Assembly: GCA_964035545.1 (NCBI GenBank)
Contig: OZ037765.1
Coordinates: forward strand, 4,275,698 to 4,339,697
DNA length: 64,000 nt
Direction: 5' to 3'
Source of the DNA: Bugula neritina
Lineage: Eukaryota; Bryozoa; Gymnolaemata; Cheilostomatida; Bugulidae
In this document: piece by piece, positions 49,101 to 61,049 of the stretch
Layout: each line of letters opens with the position of its first letter
Numbering within the stretch: the stretch's first letter is position 1
Program-made: the position numbers and the translations under genes
Notes under the pieces: model-generated
What the model was told of the DNA's origin: nothing
What the model saw: the letters and a program-made list of their open reading frames with translations, nothing else
Databases searched by the model: none

Positions 49101-50074
49101 TTAGTCTCACCTAAAGCTACATTATAGTTTCACCTAATATGATGCTAGTTTCACCTAAACATACATTACAGTTTCACCTAATACTACTTTAGTCTCACCT
49201 AAAATGATGCTAGGTTAGCCTAATACTATGCTAGTTTCACCTAACAAGAAACTGAAATTTAAATTAAATCTTCCGAGAAACCCGACAATTAGAACCAGGC
49301 TGAACTAACCTGTATAGCATTAGGTGGTAGCAGTTGTAGCCCTTTAAATATAGACAACGGCATTTCTGTATCAGCTTCAGCTAACTTTTCTTGTTGAATG
49401 TGCCGTCTAATGGGCTGGTCTGTAATCCTGAGTGAGTAAAAAATTAAACGTACACAATAAAAAATGAATAAACAGAGCGAAAAGGCATTGATCAGTTAAC
49501 TTAGGCACCATAGTTGTTACCTTAAAGAAGATGGAATATCTTCTGGTTCAGCTGTTGAGTCAAACAAAATGCTCGTTTTACTTTTTGTGCTGTCTATGTG
49601 AGGTAAATGTGTCTTTGCTGAAAAATGTGCTCTTCGTTTTCGTTTAATTTGGGAGTTGAATGATAAGTGCCGAATTCTGCTCAATTCGGGGAGTGCATTT
49701 TTCTGTAGGACTTCTTCGGGAAACTCACAGTAGGCACTTTTCACTCTATGAAAATTGTTTCTTCTATTTCTTCCCGCATTTTCTTTCAATTTTCTGCTAA
49801 TGTGAGTGCTTAATGGCTGAAAGTTTGCTTTAGGGTGAACTATTTGAGCTGAATACATGAAATCTCTGTGCAAAGATGGTTGGAGAACAGTCCACAGAAA
49901 TCTATATTGATCGTAACTCATGTGGAGCAAAAGTTTTTCTATGAGCTCACATCTTTGTACGTGATTCCATGTCTCCATCCAAAGATGCAGCTTGTCTAGT
50001 TGCTTGTCAAAAGGCACTGCACCCACCTCTTCTTTGTGCATCCCCCAACGAACATGTTGAGCTAATTCAGTCAT
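43150..50074 (-). CDS. F-box/WD40 repeat protein
   Basis: Probable substrate receptor of an SCF (Skp1-Cullin-F-box) ubiquitin ligase. Exons in transcript order are 49521-50074, 49310-49427, 47807-48019, 47082-47195, 45682-45832, 45110-45255, 44592-44768, 44029-44130, 43810-43909 and 43150-43436 (1962 nt, 653 residues, all phases consistent). Residues 30-70 hold WMETWNHVQR and a helical module. A Lys/Arg-rich linker follows. Residues 227-295 repeat the module (WYNNDWSDTQR) and run into the F-box (LLPLHISLKILSYL, then VCRSWRK, about 273-315). Seven WD blades follow from about 360, with clear GH...IW pairs (GHSKGIWSLNF, GSYDTTIR; GHDGAVWSM, GSQDRTVKIWD; SADHTVRIWS). The layout recalls FBXW2 and FBXW10-type proteins; orthology is not settled. 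Confidence 0.9.
48217..49030 (-). repeat. 21-bp minisatellite with a splice-donor-like unit
   Basis: About 38 units, (t)cacctagtattacattagtc on the plus strand, in a two-unit higher-order pattern, with decayed copies continuing to about 49250. On the minus strand, the sense strand of the surrounding F-box/WD gene, units carry TAG|GTGAGAC, close to a 5' splice site, and 265 consecutive codons are open (heptads like GETNGIL). The array lies within the intron between exons 49310-49427 and 47807-48019. I treat the frame as a consequence of the 21-base period. Confidence 0.95.
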
Positions 50075-51444
50075 TTATTTGTAAAATTAACTTTCCTTAA
50101 GTTATCACTGTGTACGAGCACTTGACAATATTAGTCTCGTTTAGATTTTTACTCGGGAAGCAGGTGCTCTCGGTGTCTCCAACCTCAGTCCTACACAGCG
50201 GCCATGTTTTAGGTCGTTACTATGCAACCTTTGCACGTCAATGTATGTGTTATGTTACAAATATGACCGATTTATGAGACATCATTTATTTAGTATTGTT
50301 TGACTCGTTAAAACCGCATTCTTAGTTCTTCGCGTATATGACAGGTAAAATCATTAACTTAATGAGCTTGGTTGATGTCTTACAGTAATGCCAATTATTG
50401 GACTAGCAAGTTATACATCGGTACGATTCTATAATATTCAGTGTGAGTATGAGAATAGAATTACTGTATTGCATTTTTCAATATCAGCATCATTCTGATA
50501 GAGTTAATTTGTTTAACTATTAACGAATATTATAAAATGACATGTATTTTTTATAGTCATACTTGCAGGACTGCATCTTTTATTGTAACATTGTTCAATT
50601 ATTTGGTATAATTGACGTACTGACACAGTTTGAGTTAAGCGTTCAGTTCGAGTTACTGCTAGTGTTAACAACTCTTGACTTAAGTAGTTATTACGAGTTT
50701 TAAAGGATGATAATGGTAGTTATTATTTGTGAAAATGAGAATTGAAATGTTGTATTCATACGTATTCGTTTTAACTCTATCTTTATCATTTAATAACTAT
50801 AACTTCAATGCTGATTTATACAATTTTTTCTATAAATTCTACCAGTGTTCCTTTGAACAAATAACACTATTGACTAAGCTTAGTACTTGGTATCATTAAT
50901 TAATTATTCTTTTATTAGTAGTATAAATGATTGATGATACTGTGATTCTAATTATAATTATCACGTACACAGTTGCTGATACTCAGCCAATTTCTGCTGA
51001 TAAACTCACAAACACACCATAAATGATTAAAGTGACTAAGTTTACGTAGAAGCTCAACTAGTAAGTGTTAGCCTTGGTGCTAGTAATAACCACAATAATA
51101 TTTATAAAATTGAATGATAATAATAAAAATATTCTATATATTAAAGTTTGATTTAAAATAGATAATCAAAATTGCCATAAGCAAAGTAATAAATAAAATT
51201 AATAATCACTATTTGTTATACATACTGTTACTATTATAAGCATATAAATATTAGCAATAATCACCTCACCACAGGTTTACTTTATACCAAAATAATCAAT
51301 AGTTTAGGAAAAATTATGTGTTTACCTAACTTTATAGCAGAATTAACATTTTTCAATCATCTCACAGAGGCGGTAAAACTCCTTTAGTATTGTTTCAGCA
51401 ATTTAGTATTTCTACTCAACCTTGTAGTTACACTGGTTTCAAGT
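50075..51444. promoter_or_regulatory. Shared upstream region of a divergent F-box gene pair
   Basis: About 1.37 kb separates the start codons of the leftward F-box/WD gene and the rightward FBXO16 gene. No other coding sequence or repeat is evident. A small, relatively GC-rich patch lies near 50140-50240, just upstream of the leftward gene. A bidirectional promoter is plausible but not demonstrated. Confidence 0.4.
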
Positions 51445-54400
51445 ATGTCAAAAGCAGCCAAGAGCAACTCTAAAGTACTCAGCACTTGGACTCCACTGAA
51501 TAATGAAGAAGCCAATAAGAAAGTCTATCTTGAAAGAAAAGAGTTGTTTTGTAAATGGGTAAGACAGCAATCATTTAATTCAATTTATGTTAAATAGCCA
51601 CATAAACTTAAAAATAACCATTTGTTGTTTTAGCCTTAAATTTTGGTGACTCATTTTGAATATAAAATTTATTTCTAAACACTTCTGTTCTGTAAATATG
51701 GTTTAAACTTAAAAGTTGATCATTTTATCTTAATAAAGACTTGGAGCTTGCATTTATGTAACTGTATTGATTCTGTTTTATCACATTCAGTTTGAGAAGT
51801 GGAGTGAACCTCAGCGAAAGAGAATCATAGCAGATGTGCTGCGGATGAGCAGCTTGTCCCAGCTTCACTATACTGATAAACTAATTACTGAAAAGTTACC
51901 AACCAAAGAGAGAGATTTCACAAGAGTTCTACCCAGAGTTCTGACACTTTATCTCTTTTCCTTCCTAGACCCTCGTACTCTTTGCAGGTGTTCACAGGTG
52001 TGTTTATTGTAGTTACTCCTCTTTGTTTTAGAATAACTTTGCGCTTTAATGGAGTTCGTAGACTAATCTTTCACATTAATCAACTCTGGCATCAATGTGT
52101 AAACTGTATTCTTGAAAATAGTTGATCAATCTTATGCAGCTTAGGCTGTTTAAACTACATTTGCTTTAAACAGTTATCATAATCTGATTTGTGTCACTCG
52201 CATTGGGTATATATAAGTTGCTGTAGTTTCATATTAAATTGCTTTTTTTTTGCTTAAATATTTTTTGTTGTCATGGTTTGAATAGGTTTGTTGGTACTGG
52301 AAATATTTGGCTGAATTAGATCAATTATGGATGTTGAAATGTTTGAGGCTGGGTTGGAACTTGCCCTTCTCTCCTGGTCCTTATGAACACGGGCTTTGGA
52401 AAAGAAATTATGTTGAGAATTTAAAGAGTCTTCAATACCTCAAAACGCAGGTAGGTGTATAAATGTTTTTATAGATTTATTTCTTGCAGTTTTATATAAC
52501 TAAGAGTTGTGCACCCTTGTTTGAGATATGCTAAACAGAGGAACAAAATCTCTAACATTTAATAATAATAAAAAATTACTGCATTCTAACATTGAAGCAG
52601 CCTAATTTCTCACCTTTCACTGTCATATCCTGATAAGGTGGCAGCCCAATAGCTTTTTAAAATATTTTATAGCATATCAAACTGCTTTGAAGGAAAAAAA
52701 GAAGAACATTAGCTATCATTTTGTTAGTATTATCTTAGTAATTTTATTTGAACACTACTTGGTTACGAAGTAGTGCTCAAGTCTTACCCTGCATATTATG
52801 CTTGTAAACACTGAAGCTAAGTTAGTGTACTGAGTTTTATACGATTTTAGTTACAGAAATAACTTAGAATAGAGCTTGGTAAAACCTATTGTATATAAGT
52901 TATAATAAATGTATGTCCTTAAATTTTACTTATTAAGTCACTATACTGTTTGTTGAAAATAAATTTTGAGTCATTTTGTTTCACATGCAGATGGATTTAA
53001 TGCCGAAACGTGTAGAGACACCCCCTCTCTCTGAAGGGGTTTCTGAAGTGAGAGAGAGCATATGTTATGTTTCTGTATTTCTCACACTTTGCACTATATT
53101 TCATTTACTTCATTCACCATTCATCACAATTTTCAGATCTAGTCTTCTGCAGTATCCTTGCATGCCTAAGTTATTTTATATATGTTTTTTATATATGGTC
53201 TTTTCAGCACTGAATTCTTAGCACAGCATTGCATCTACGCCTTATATCATTTTCAAGATTCTTATAACTAATTTTCACCTTTTTTCAGGCTCATTAGATT
53301 CTTGTAATTCCAGCTGTGATATGAAAAAAATATAATATAAAATAATTTAAATGTTATATATAAGAATAGGTATGGGGAGCAGCCGTAGTCTAGGGGTTAG
53401 AGCATTGGCTTAGTAAACCTCAGGTCATGGGTTCAATCCCCAGTAAAGACCATCTTTTATACAAGAATAGGTATCAAATACAAATAGCACACCAATATGA
53501 ATTTTAGAGTATTTACTACATTTCCTAGGTTAATTTCCTACCTGCATATACCATTCTCTTTATTTCTCACTATAGCATACGACACTCATTATAATTTAGA
53601 TTTATCTTCCCGATGACCATATGAGAAACTTAGCATTAGGTTCTGCCCGATCATATCGCTCTATGTTGAGTCAGCACTCAAGGCAAGGATATTCTTCTAA
53701 TTCTAAAAAGCCAAGTGGTCCTGTAAAACCAGCATGGCGGGGTAGTGATCCCACCCCTAAGGACACTTGGAGATACAACTACCTCAACAACGATGACGAT
53801 GTAGAGATTGTTAAAGCTCTGTAAGTTGTAAGAATTTTTAGTTTGGTCCTGTTAGATTTCTGCATTTCTGTATTTCGTAGTTAGTACACGACACTGTATA
53901 GATTTCAAGCCTGTTTGCTGTGACTATATTGGTAGTTGTCTACCCACTATGGGTAAGTTGTCAAATAATATATAGTTGAAAAGCAATTGAACAAAACTAT
54001 GAATAATATCTTAGTTTATGTTAATGGATGCTGAGAGCAATACTAAAAATTGTAGCGTGTCTTCTACCACCTGCCACTTGTTATGGCTCAGATTCCTGAA
54101 ATATTTTCAAATTGATTTTCTTTTCTTTTCATAACTCTATGACTTGGAATTTGATTTTCATGATTGTCAGATCTGGTGAAACCTACTTTCTAAAACAATT
54201 CAGAACAGTTTATTGTATATAATTATTTTAAAACTGATGTTTCACATCTACGATTATTTGCTCAAGTATCAACTCTTGTTTACAAGTATTATGTGATTAA
54301 AATGACAAAGTTGAGGGAGTTGTGAGCACCTGCTAGCAATTGCAGTTTTTCAGTTATGTTTTCAAATTGCTAATTTCAGACGACTCATAATAAATGCCAT

Positions 54401-55525
54401 GTCTGATAATTAAAAGTGAAAATTAGTAAAGAATTAGTCGTACTCTGCATAGTTGTAACCTAATTTTCAAACCAGCTCAGTGATTAAGCTGGGTGCTGCA
54501 TCAGCTAAGAAAAGATTTTTGAGCATAGAACTCTCAAACAATCTGAAGATGATAGTTGAGATGTTTATGAGTATTTTGATACCATGGTCTAGGGGTTAGC
54601 AAACTCGAGGTCATGGGCTCGACTCTCAGCAAAAGCCATTGGTGATGTTAGGAAAAGTATTCAGTCATAATTGCTCCGATGTGACATAGGTGAATAAGGC
54701 CTTAGCCCGCTTTAAAAACATCCTTTTTATCAGGGGTTTCTCACAGGGATGGTGACTATAAACTTGTATGAGTTTTTTATAAATAAATTATGTTATCTCC
54801 CCTTGTTTTAGCCGAGCTCATGGTTTGTCGGGGCCAAAGTCAGCTAGCATTGCTGCCAAAGCTAAAAGCAAGACAAAGTCTGGTCAGCATAGTTTGAATA
54901 CTCGATCTAGATCTTTGAATGTAAGTAAATAATGTATGCAGATTTAAGTTATCTTCTTAGATTCAAATTCTCTCCACAGTTATGCCTCTAGGGTGTAGGT
55001 AACACAGAGGTTGGGTATAGTCTATCACAATATACTTTCGTAGAAGAAATTAATTTAATTGCCTAGTAAAGTGTAAAGATTTTCTGCTGTGATGTAAAGT
55101 GTTGGCGGACATGCAATTACGCCTCTCTTTTATTTTTTTACTAGTAGTTTGGGGACGAAAACTGATATAATTGTTGATTTTGTAGCAAAAACTGCTCTAA
55201 TCAAGCAAATGAATGAGAACTCTATTGTTATTCATCTTTTAGTATTTTATATTAATTATGCAAATTTTGTTATTTTATATTTTTTTTATAAGACTTGAAG
55301 CAGTAATGAAGAGCGATTTCTTAATGTAGTTTTCAAGCTATGTGGTCATCAAATAGCTGAAATACAAACTTTTTGCTGTTAATGGCGGCCATATTGAATA
55401 TCTAATTTCCTGTCTGCAGTTTGATTCAGAGACTATTCCTGGTACAGCTCGGTCTACCACTTCCCAGGTTTGTCAACCACTCAGTGTGGCTATCACTGGT
55501 TTGTGTTGTGTGCTAAATATAGAAT

Positions 55526-55570
<45 letters not shown>

Positions 55571-55580
55571 CATATATAAC

Positions 55581-55679
<99 letters not shown>

Positions 55680-57843
55680 TATATCAGCAGTGCCAGCTAG
55701 TTTGATTTAGTTGTAGGTCATGTTTACCTAATGCTATGCAGTATGGTGATAGTATCACTTATGCTACTAGTTGGCATAGTAATGCACTGACGTAGGTGGA
55801 AGTCCATATGTAGATTTTGGCATAAGTACAGCTAGTTACTGTTGCACTTGCTTTTTCTATCTTCCTATCATTTAAGCATTAGTTAGGAGTAGATTACGAC
55901 TAGCAAAGATCAACTAGTAGGTCGATATAGCTAAAAGGTTAAATTGATTCTACTGAACATGTAATGAACATGTTTCTGTAAAATAATTTAATTTTTGCAA
56001 GTATTTTTATGCAACAAAACGGTTAAAAAAATATTCAAAACTGTGCCGGCATGTATGTATTTTTGATGGTCTTTTTTAAAGTTGAAAATAATTTCAAATT
56101 GTAGATAACGCCCATCTCTATAGCAGCTGAGGTGAATTCATTGTTGAGACTGAATTATATAAATTGCCAAATATTTTTTACATTTTATCAATTCTATATT
56201 ATTTTAAAAGCTCCAGAGTGTTTGCTTGCTAACAATACACTATAGCTTTTACTCCAATCTTCAACATTTTTATCATTTTGTCTGGTGAACTATCAATGAG
56301 CTTCTTGTAAAGTATGCATGCAAACATTTATAATTTATACTCTATAGAGAATTGAGAAAGCATCTGACTTTATTATTGTGATGGTTTGTCAATCTATAGT
56401 TGTGACTTACAATACCCATAGCAAGTGTAGGTTACTCCAAGTGTATATTTTGAAATGATGGAGGAAAGATTGGTCAATATATAGGAGGCTCTATCTAATG
56501 CACAGATCCAAGTTTTTTCCTAGCTATTGTGTTCTTGTAGTTTTCTTGCCCATGAAAGATGAAAAACCAATTGAATAATGTTGCCTTCCTAAGTCTATAC
56601 ATTTTTCAAAACTTCAATAATAAAATAGCTAGGAGAAAGTGTTAGATACAACACAGGATAAAAGCGTAAAAAGCTATAGCATGAATTCATTATTGTGGTT
56701 TGAGCTCGGGACAAGCTACTCATGCTACAAAATTCTACGGAGTGACTGCTTTTGCCACCCAACAGAAAGTTAGCTGTCATGTATAGCTAGTAATATCTGG
56801 CTACAATAATTATGTAATGTTTTTCTTTTCAATATTTATGTCAGTTTTGCAAGAAACGTTAATTATTCTATAAGTCTTCTTGTAGCTTTACATGTGCAAG
56901 AGCTTTTCTAGTGCTAGACTGACATTATGTAAAACAAAGTTTCGTAATTATAGCTAGACACTGGAACTCTTATTAATAATATTGGATGAACCATCATATG
57001 TTTAATAATGGGTTTGGAGGGAGATATCCCCACTAACATCCTCACAATAGAGAATTTGCTATAATAAAGAGGTTTTGGTATATAATCTATTGAATTACAC
57101 TGCATGATACTCCATACTGATACTCTATTGCTTCACATTCCCCCATGCCTTCGTACCTGGCATTTAGCCAACTTTATTCTCTGTTTTAGAAATTAAACAG
57201 TGAGGAGTCTATAGAGGATAAGATCTATGGAGGCCGTCCTGATTGGGCTAAACCCTCTAGCAATGGCCTCTCTGACCAAAAGAGTGGCGTGAAGCAGGGT
57301 TGTGGGGACAACTCTCAAAAGACTGGCAAATATTTCCTCACTAAAGTGGAGGCCCCTGATAACAGCCGTACTCCGGGTATGAATAGTAATTACTATGTGT
57401 CATAACATGAATATTCCTTACTGTAAGAAAGTAGCTATAAGCAGTCCCAAATTGGGGGTCACTGAATGCAGCAGCAGGTTCATGTGACCCCCAACTCCAG
57501 GGCTGCTTGTACCAAATTTTTAACTGCACCCTTTTGGTTTTGGCTGGTAATTAGCAAAAGATGTCATAATAAGATATTTGTTTATACTGTAAGCTCCTCT
57601 CACTTATAGGAGCTATATAAATATCTCGTTTTATATGATAAACCATTCAGCCTATAAATGGAGACTCCCTGCATAGTGTATTCTATATATGCCCTTCATA
57701 AAATAGGTAATTTATATAACTTAGTAGTGTCTTCATAATGACTATACATCAGCTATTTAATCTCATGTGTTGTAGTCTCAGGAGCTTTTGAAGTGTTCAC
57801 ACAGAAGCCATGGAAGATTCCAGAACAAGTGGACAGTGATTAG
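51445..57843 (+). CDS. FBXO16: F-box only protein 16
   Basis: Putative SCF ubiquitin-ligase substrate receptor. Exons are 51445-51558, 51791-51997, 52286-52450, 52991-53047, 53600-53820, 54812-54920, 55420-55467, 57190-57376 and 57776-57843 (1176 nt, 391 residues; the human protein is about 292). Strong family marks are STWTPLN near the start, [15 protein letters not shown] (about 37-51), F-box [20 protein letters not shown] (about 87-106) with CRCSQVCWYWK, then [14 protein letters not shown] and [16 protein letters not shown]. The family motif WR(G)SDPTP...RYNYLNN follows in exon 5. The last four exons are Ser/Lys-rich and less conserved. The start matches the family's N-terminus. The donor of exon 7 (GTTTGT) and the small exons 4 and 7 are the least certain parts. 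Confidence 0.93.
53374..53462 (+). mobile_element. SINE head-only insertion with 12-bp target duplication
   Basis: Starts ggggagcagccgtagtctaggggttagag, with B-box-like gggttcaatcccc, and ends soon after at 53462. It is flanked by aagaataggtat at 53362-53373 and 53463-53474. Only the tRNA-like part was inserted. It lies in FBXO16 intron 4. Confidence 0.85.
54583..54775 (+). mobile_element. tRNA-derived SINE copy in FBXO16 intron
   Basis: Shares tggtctaggggttag, ggtgatgttagg, cagtcataattgctcc, atcaggggtttctcacaggg and ggtgactataaac with the copy at 12274. Part of the head is missing. Imperfect flanking repeats resembling ttatgagtatttt/tgtatgagtttttt are present. It lies in FBXO16 intron 5. 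Confidence 0.75.
55530..55684. repeat. (AT)n microsatellite with GT/AC interruptions
   Basis: A long TA dinucleotide tract in FBXO16 intron 7. Predicted open frames such as (IY)n are artefacts of it. Confidence 0.95.
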
Positions 57844-58298
57844 TCTGCTGTGTATTTAGACTTCATCTTCTTATGTGTCTTTACTTTACTCAGTAGTCTG
57901 GATCACAGGCTAATATCCAGCTGGACACTTCAGCTAAGAAATGAATAACTTGAGAGAAGTGACAATTATTTGAATTTTTTATTTATTTCTAAACCTGGCA
58001 GATTTTAGTACATTTTTTAAAAAACTTATTTATGATTTTATTTATTTATTATATTAAATGAGTTATGTAGTGCGCTGCATGTGTATTACACTCTATCCTT
58101 TTGATATTAACTTCTGTAATTTACAATCAATTCTGCTTCATCTCATTGAATTGTTAAATTATATGATTTGTGTTTATTTCAATAAGTTTGAGACATTTTT
58201 GGTTTCATTATTTAGTAATAATTCAATTGATATAAGCAAGTGTTTCAACTGGCAAGGATTTAGTAGGCCTACACTTTATCTTACTATATATGAGTTGT

Positions 58299-58463
58299 TT
58301 AACAGGGAGCAGCCATGATCGAGGGGTTAGATCGTTTGCCTAGTAAACACAAGGTGATCTTAGGAAGAGCATCCAGTCACAATTGCTCTTGTGTCTTATT
58401 TAAATAAAACCCTTTCCATCAGGGATTTCTCCCAGGGATAGCTACTATAAACTTGCGTGAGTT
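58299..58463 (+). mobile_element. tRNA-derived SINE copy with 12-bp target duplication
   Basis: Starts near gggagcagccatgatcgaggggttag and shares atccagtcacaattgctc, tttccatcaggga and actataaac with the other copies. The B-box portion has been deleted. tatatgagttgt flanks it at 58287-58298 and 58464-58475. Confidence 0.85.
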
Positions 58464-59068
58464 TATATGAGTTGTATAACGTGAGCTCTAACTTCTTTTT
58501 AGAATAACCAAGTATAAAAGTTTTCCGAGTTACTTTAGCATAAAATAAAGTAGTACTAAGTCTATTGGTTGATCCACTTTTAACTGGTTTTAAGCAAACT
58601 ATAAGCAGAATTTTCTGTGAGTTTATGCATGCTTATGCATCTATAAGCATATGCCTATGTATCTATAAGCATATGCGTCTACAAATGTGTGCTTTTTAAT
58701 ATAATATGCAAATAGGTAAATCTGGATTTTATTAGCATACATTATAGGTGCATGTTGTATACTTCAACTGCCAGGCATACTGTTGTCAGCTCAAAGTATA
58801 TTTATAAGCTTTAGTATTGTCATGCCACAATCAGTATATTCAGTGCTTCTGAAAAAAGAGATAATGCAAGTAATATAAAAAAAATTTTTCAATGCACTAT
58901 GTGGCATATATTTGTAGAGAAGTAAATTGAAATCGTAATTATAATAATATATTCTAGCAGTATAACTAACAATTTATATCGTATTCAAAGCGCTAACAAA
59001 AGAACAAGTTTATTCAATGCTTTACTATGAACATAAAGACAAGTGGCCCTATTCTTTATGGCCTAGAT

Positions 59069-60783
59069 CAGGGCTGTCCAAAAGGCGGCCCGGGGGCCGG
59101 ATCCGGCCCTCCAGCTATATTTGTGTGGCCCCCCAAGGTATAGCAAGTTACAATTTTTTTGTTTAAATCAAATTTGCTAACTAGCCTGAAACAGCAGCAC
59201 AATTTCTATTAAAATGTAGTTTAATTTCTTGTACAATATTGTTCTGTGGGTGGCATGCGTGTTACCTACTTATTATTGTTTAGCCTGAGATCAAACTACA
59301 ACCAATAACAGCAAGCTAGTCATTATAGCCTGTTAGCTAGCAAGCTTGTGACTTACAATATGTAGACCCCTATATTATATGCTCATCTCTACGCGTTTAC
59401 TGAAGCGTGAAGTGATGCACAGTGCTTACTACTTAAAAAGAAATATACCATTTCCAGTATATAAATCCATAATTTACATAAAATCTAAGTCATTGCTTTT
59501 TTATTCAGATATCATGCTTTCTTGCTAAGTTATTTTACTGGTACTAAACAATCAACTTTTCAGGCAAAATTAGCCGAAATGTGCAGTTTTTTGTCTACAA
59601 CTTTGCAAAAGAATGAAAAAATTCCAAAAAAGTTGCACTGGAAAAAAAATAAGATTCACACCATAGTTTTTAAATTTTGATTCTAGTAGCATACAATAAA
59701 ATGAGATTTTTTTTACTGGTACTAAATTTTTACACAGTTACAATGCAAACCTGAGCAAGGCAGTTGCAGCTAAAAAGTTGCCCTTAGCTATCTTGTGCAG
59801 ACAGATATTTCAAAGACATTTAATCAGGACTGGCCATATATAGAGACAAGACTTTTTTGTAAGTATAACTGAGATCTCACTTTTATTGACTGTATTGTGA
59901 AAGATAAGTAGTTGAAGAATCTCTGGCACACTTCACTTATGCAGTACTAAAATATTCTTATGTATGTTAGTTTTCATTTACATACTGTTTTAAGGTTAGG
60001 TGCCTAAACAATTTTGTTTTATAATGAATTTTGTACCTACGAGTATGTACTGAAATGATTTGAGATTTCTGATCCCTTGACCTTTGACATTTGACCTTTG
60101 ACTGTTAGGTACTATAAAACTTATACTATTTATAGCTAACTTTCATAGCATACTATTGTTAGATGCTGCACTGCACAGCACTATCACTGAGATGGCTTGA
60201 AGGTTTGAACTTTCAATTTTTAGTCAAATGAAATACACAAAAATAAATATCACACTTCACTCACTAGTCAGCACTTAGTCCAGCAACTAAGGGTTATATG
60301 TTCTGATACGAAACCAGATATTAACAGAATTGTTCAAGGCAAACAATACTCACTGTGTACTCACAAGTGTCTCACTGATTGTTGTAAAATATAACTATAC
60401 CGCTATGAGTACAGACTCTTAGCACTGGCATATCTTGTTTAAATTTTGCATGAATATCATGAATATTTACTTTGTATGTATATATGTATAATTTGGGTTT
60501 GGTTACAATTTTGTATTTATGTTTCTTGTTTACCTATTTTAATTAAATGCGTATACACACACATACACACACATACACACACACATAAATATCGATTTAA
60601 ATGTGTTATGATTTTAATAAAAATGCAAAGCCTAGCCATTGCTTATAATTACAATACATATAGCCTGCAGATGCTCAATGAATCTTGAAAATTGATTTTT
60701 AAAAACAGAAAAAATGTTGTGGCCCTCGGCTCAAGCTGAAACTTGCAGAGTGGCCCTCGGTCTGAAAAGGTTGGACACCCCTG
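59069..60783. mobile_element. Non-autonomous hAT element with 8-bp target duplication
   Basis: Termini CAGGGCTGTCCAA (left) and the reverse complement of CAGGGGTGTCCAA (right) bound 1715 bases. GCCTAGAT occurs at 59061-59068 and 60784-60791 as an exact 8-bp duplication. Subterminal GGCCC-rich motifs (cggccctcc; tggccctcgg twice) are typical of hAT transposase-binding ends. The AT-rich interior has no transposase frame. Confidence 0.92.
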
Positions 60784-61049
60784 GCCTAGATAGTGACAAT
60801 GCTAGGCTTTGATAGAAATATGAGAAATAAAAAGTGTGTTTGCTTTACTTAGAGCTTTCAACAGTTCACAGCACTTAACAGAATGACTGCACTCTATGAG
60901 AATCACATTTTAACTGATAACTATAATATTTATAGCATATATATAACTATAATATAGGCTTATATTTACCCCTTGATTATAATTAGACAAAAGTGTGTAT
61001 TTTAGTTATAAGCATCTAGCTAATTATAGTCGGTAATGTATAAAAACTG

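Larger units (their letters stand above)
57844..61049. other. Intergenic region between FBXO16 and the TPR gene
   Basis: Convergent 3' ends. It holds the FBXO16 3' untranslated region, a SINE (58299-58463), the hAT element (59069-60783), a short (CACACACAT) run near 60553-60589, and otherwise AT-rich sequence without genes. Confidence 0.6.

Noticed and set aside
53374-53462. Possible functional tRNA gene
   Set aside because: The anticodon and acceptor stems do not pair well, and the 12-bp target duplication shows it is a retroposed SINE head.
55470-55710. Ile/Tyr-repeat open frames
   Set aside because: They come from the AT dinucleotide tract in the FBXO16 intron.
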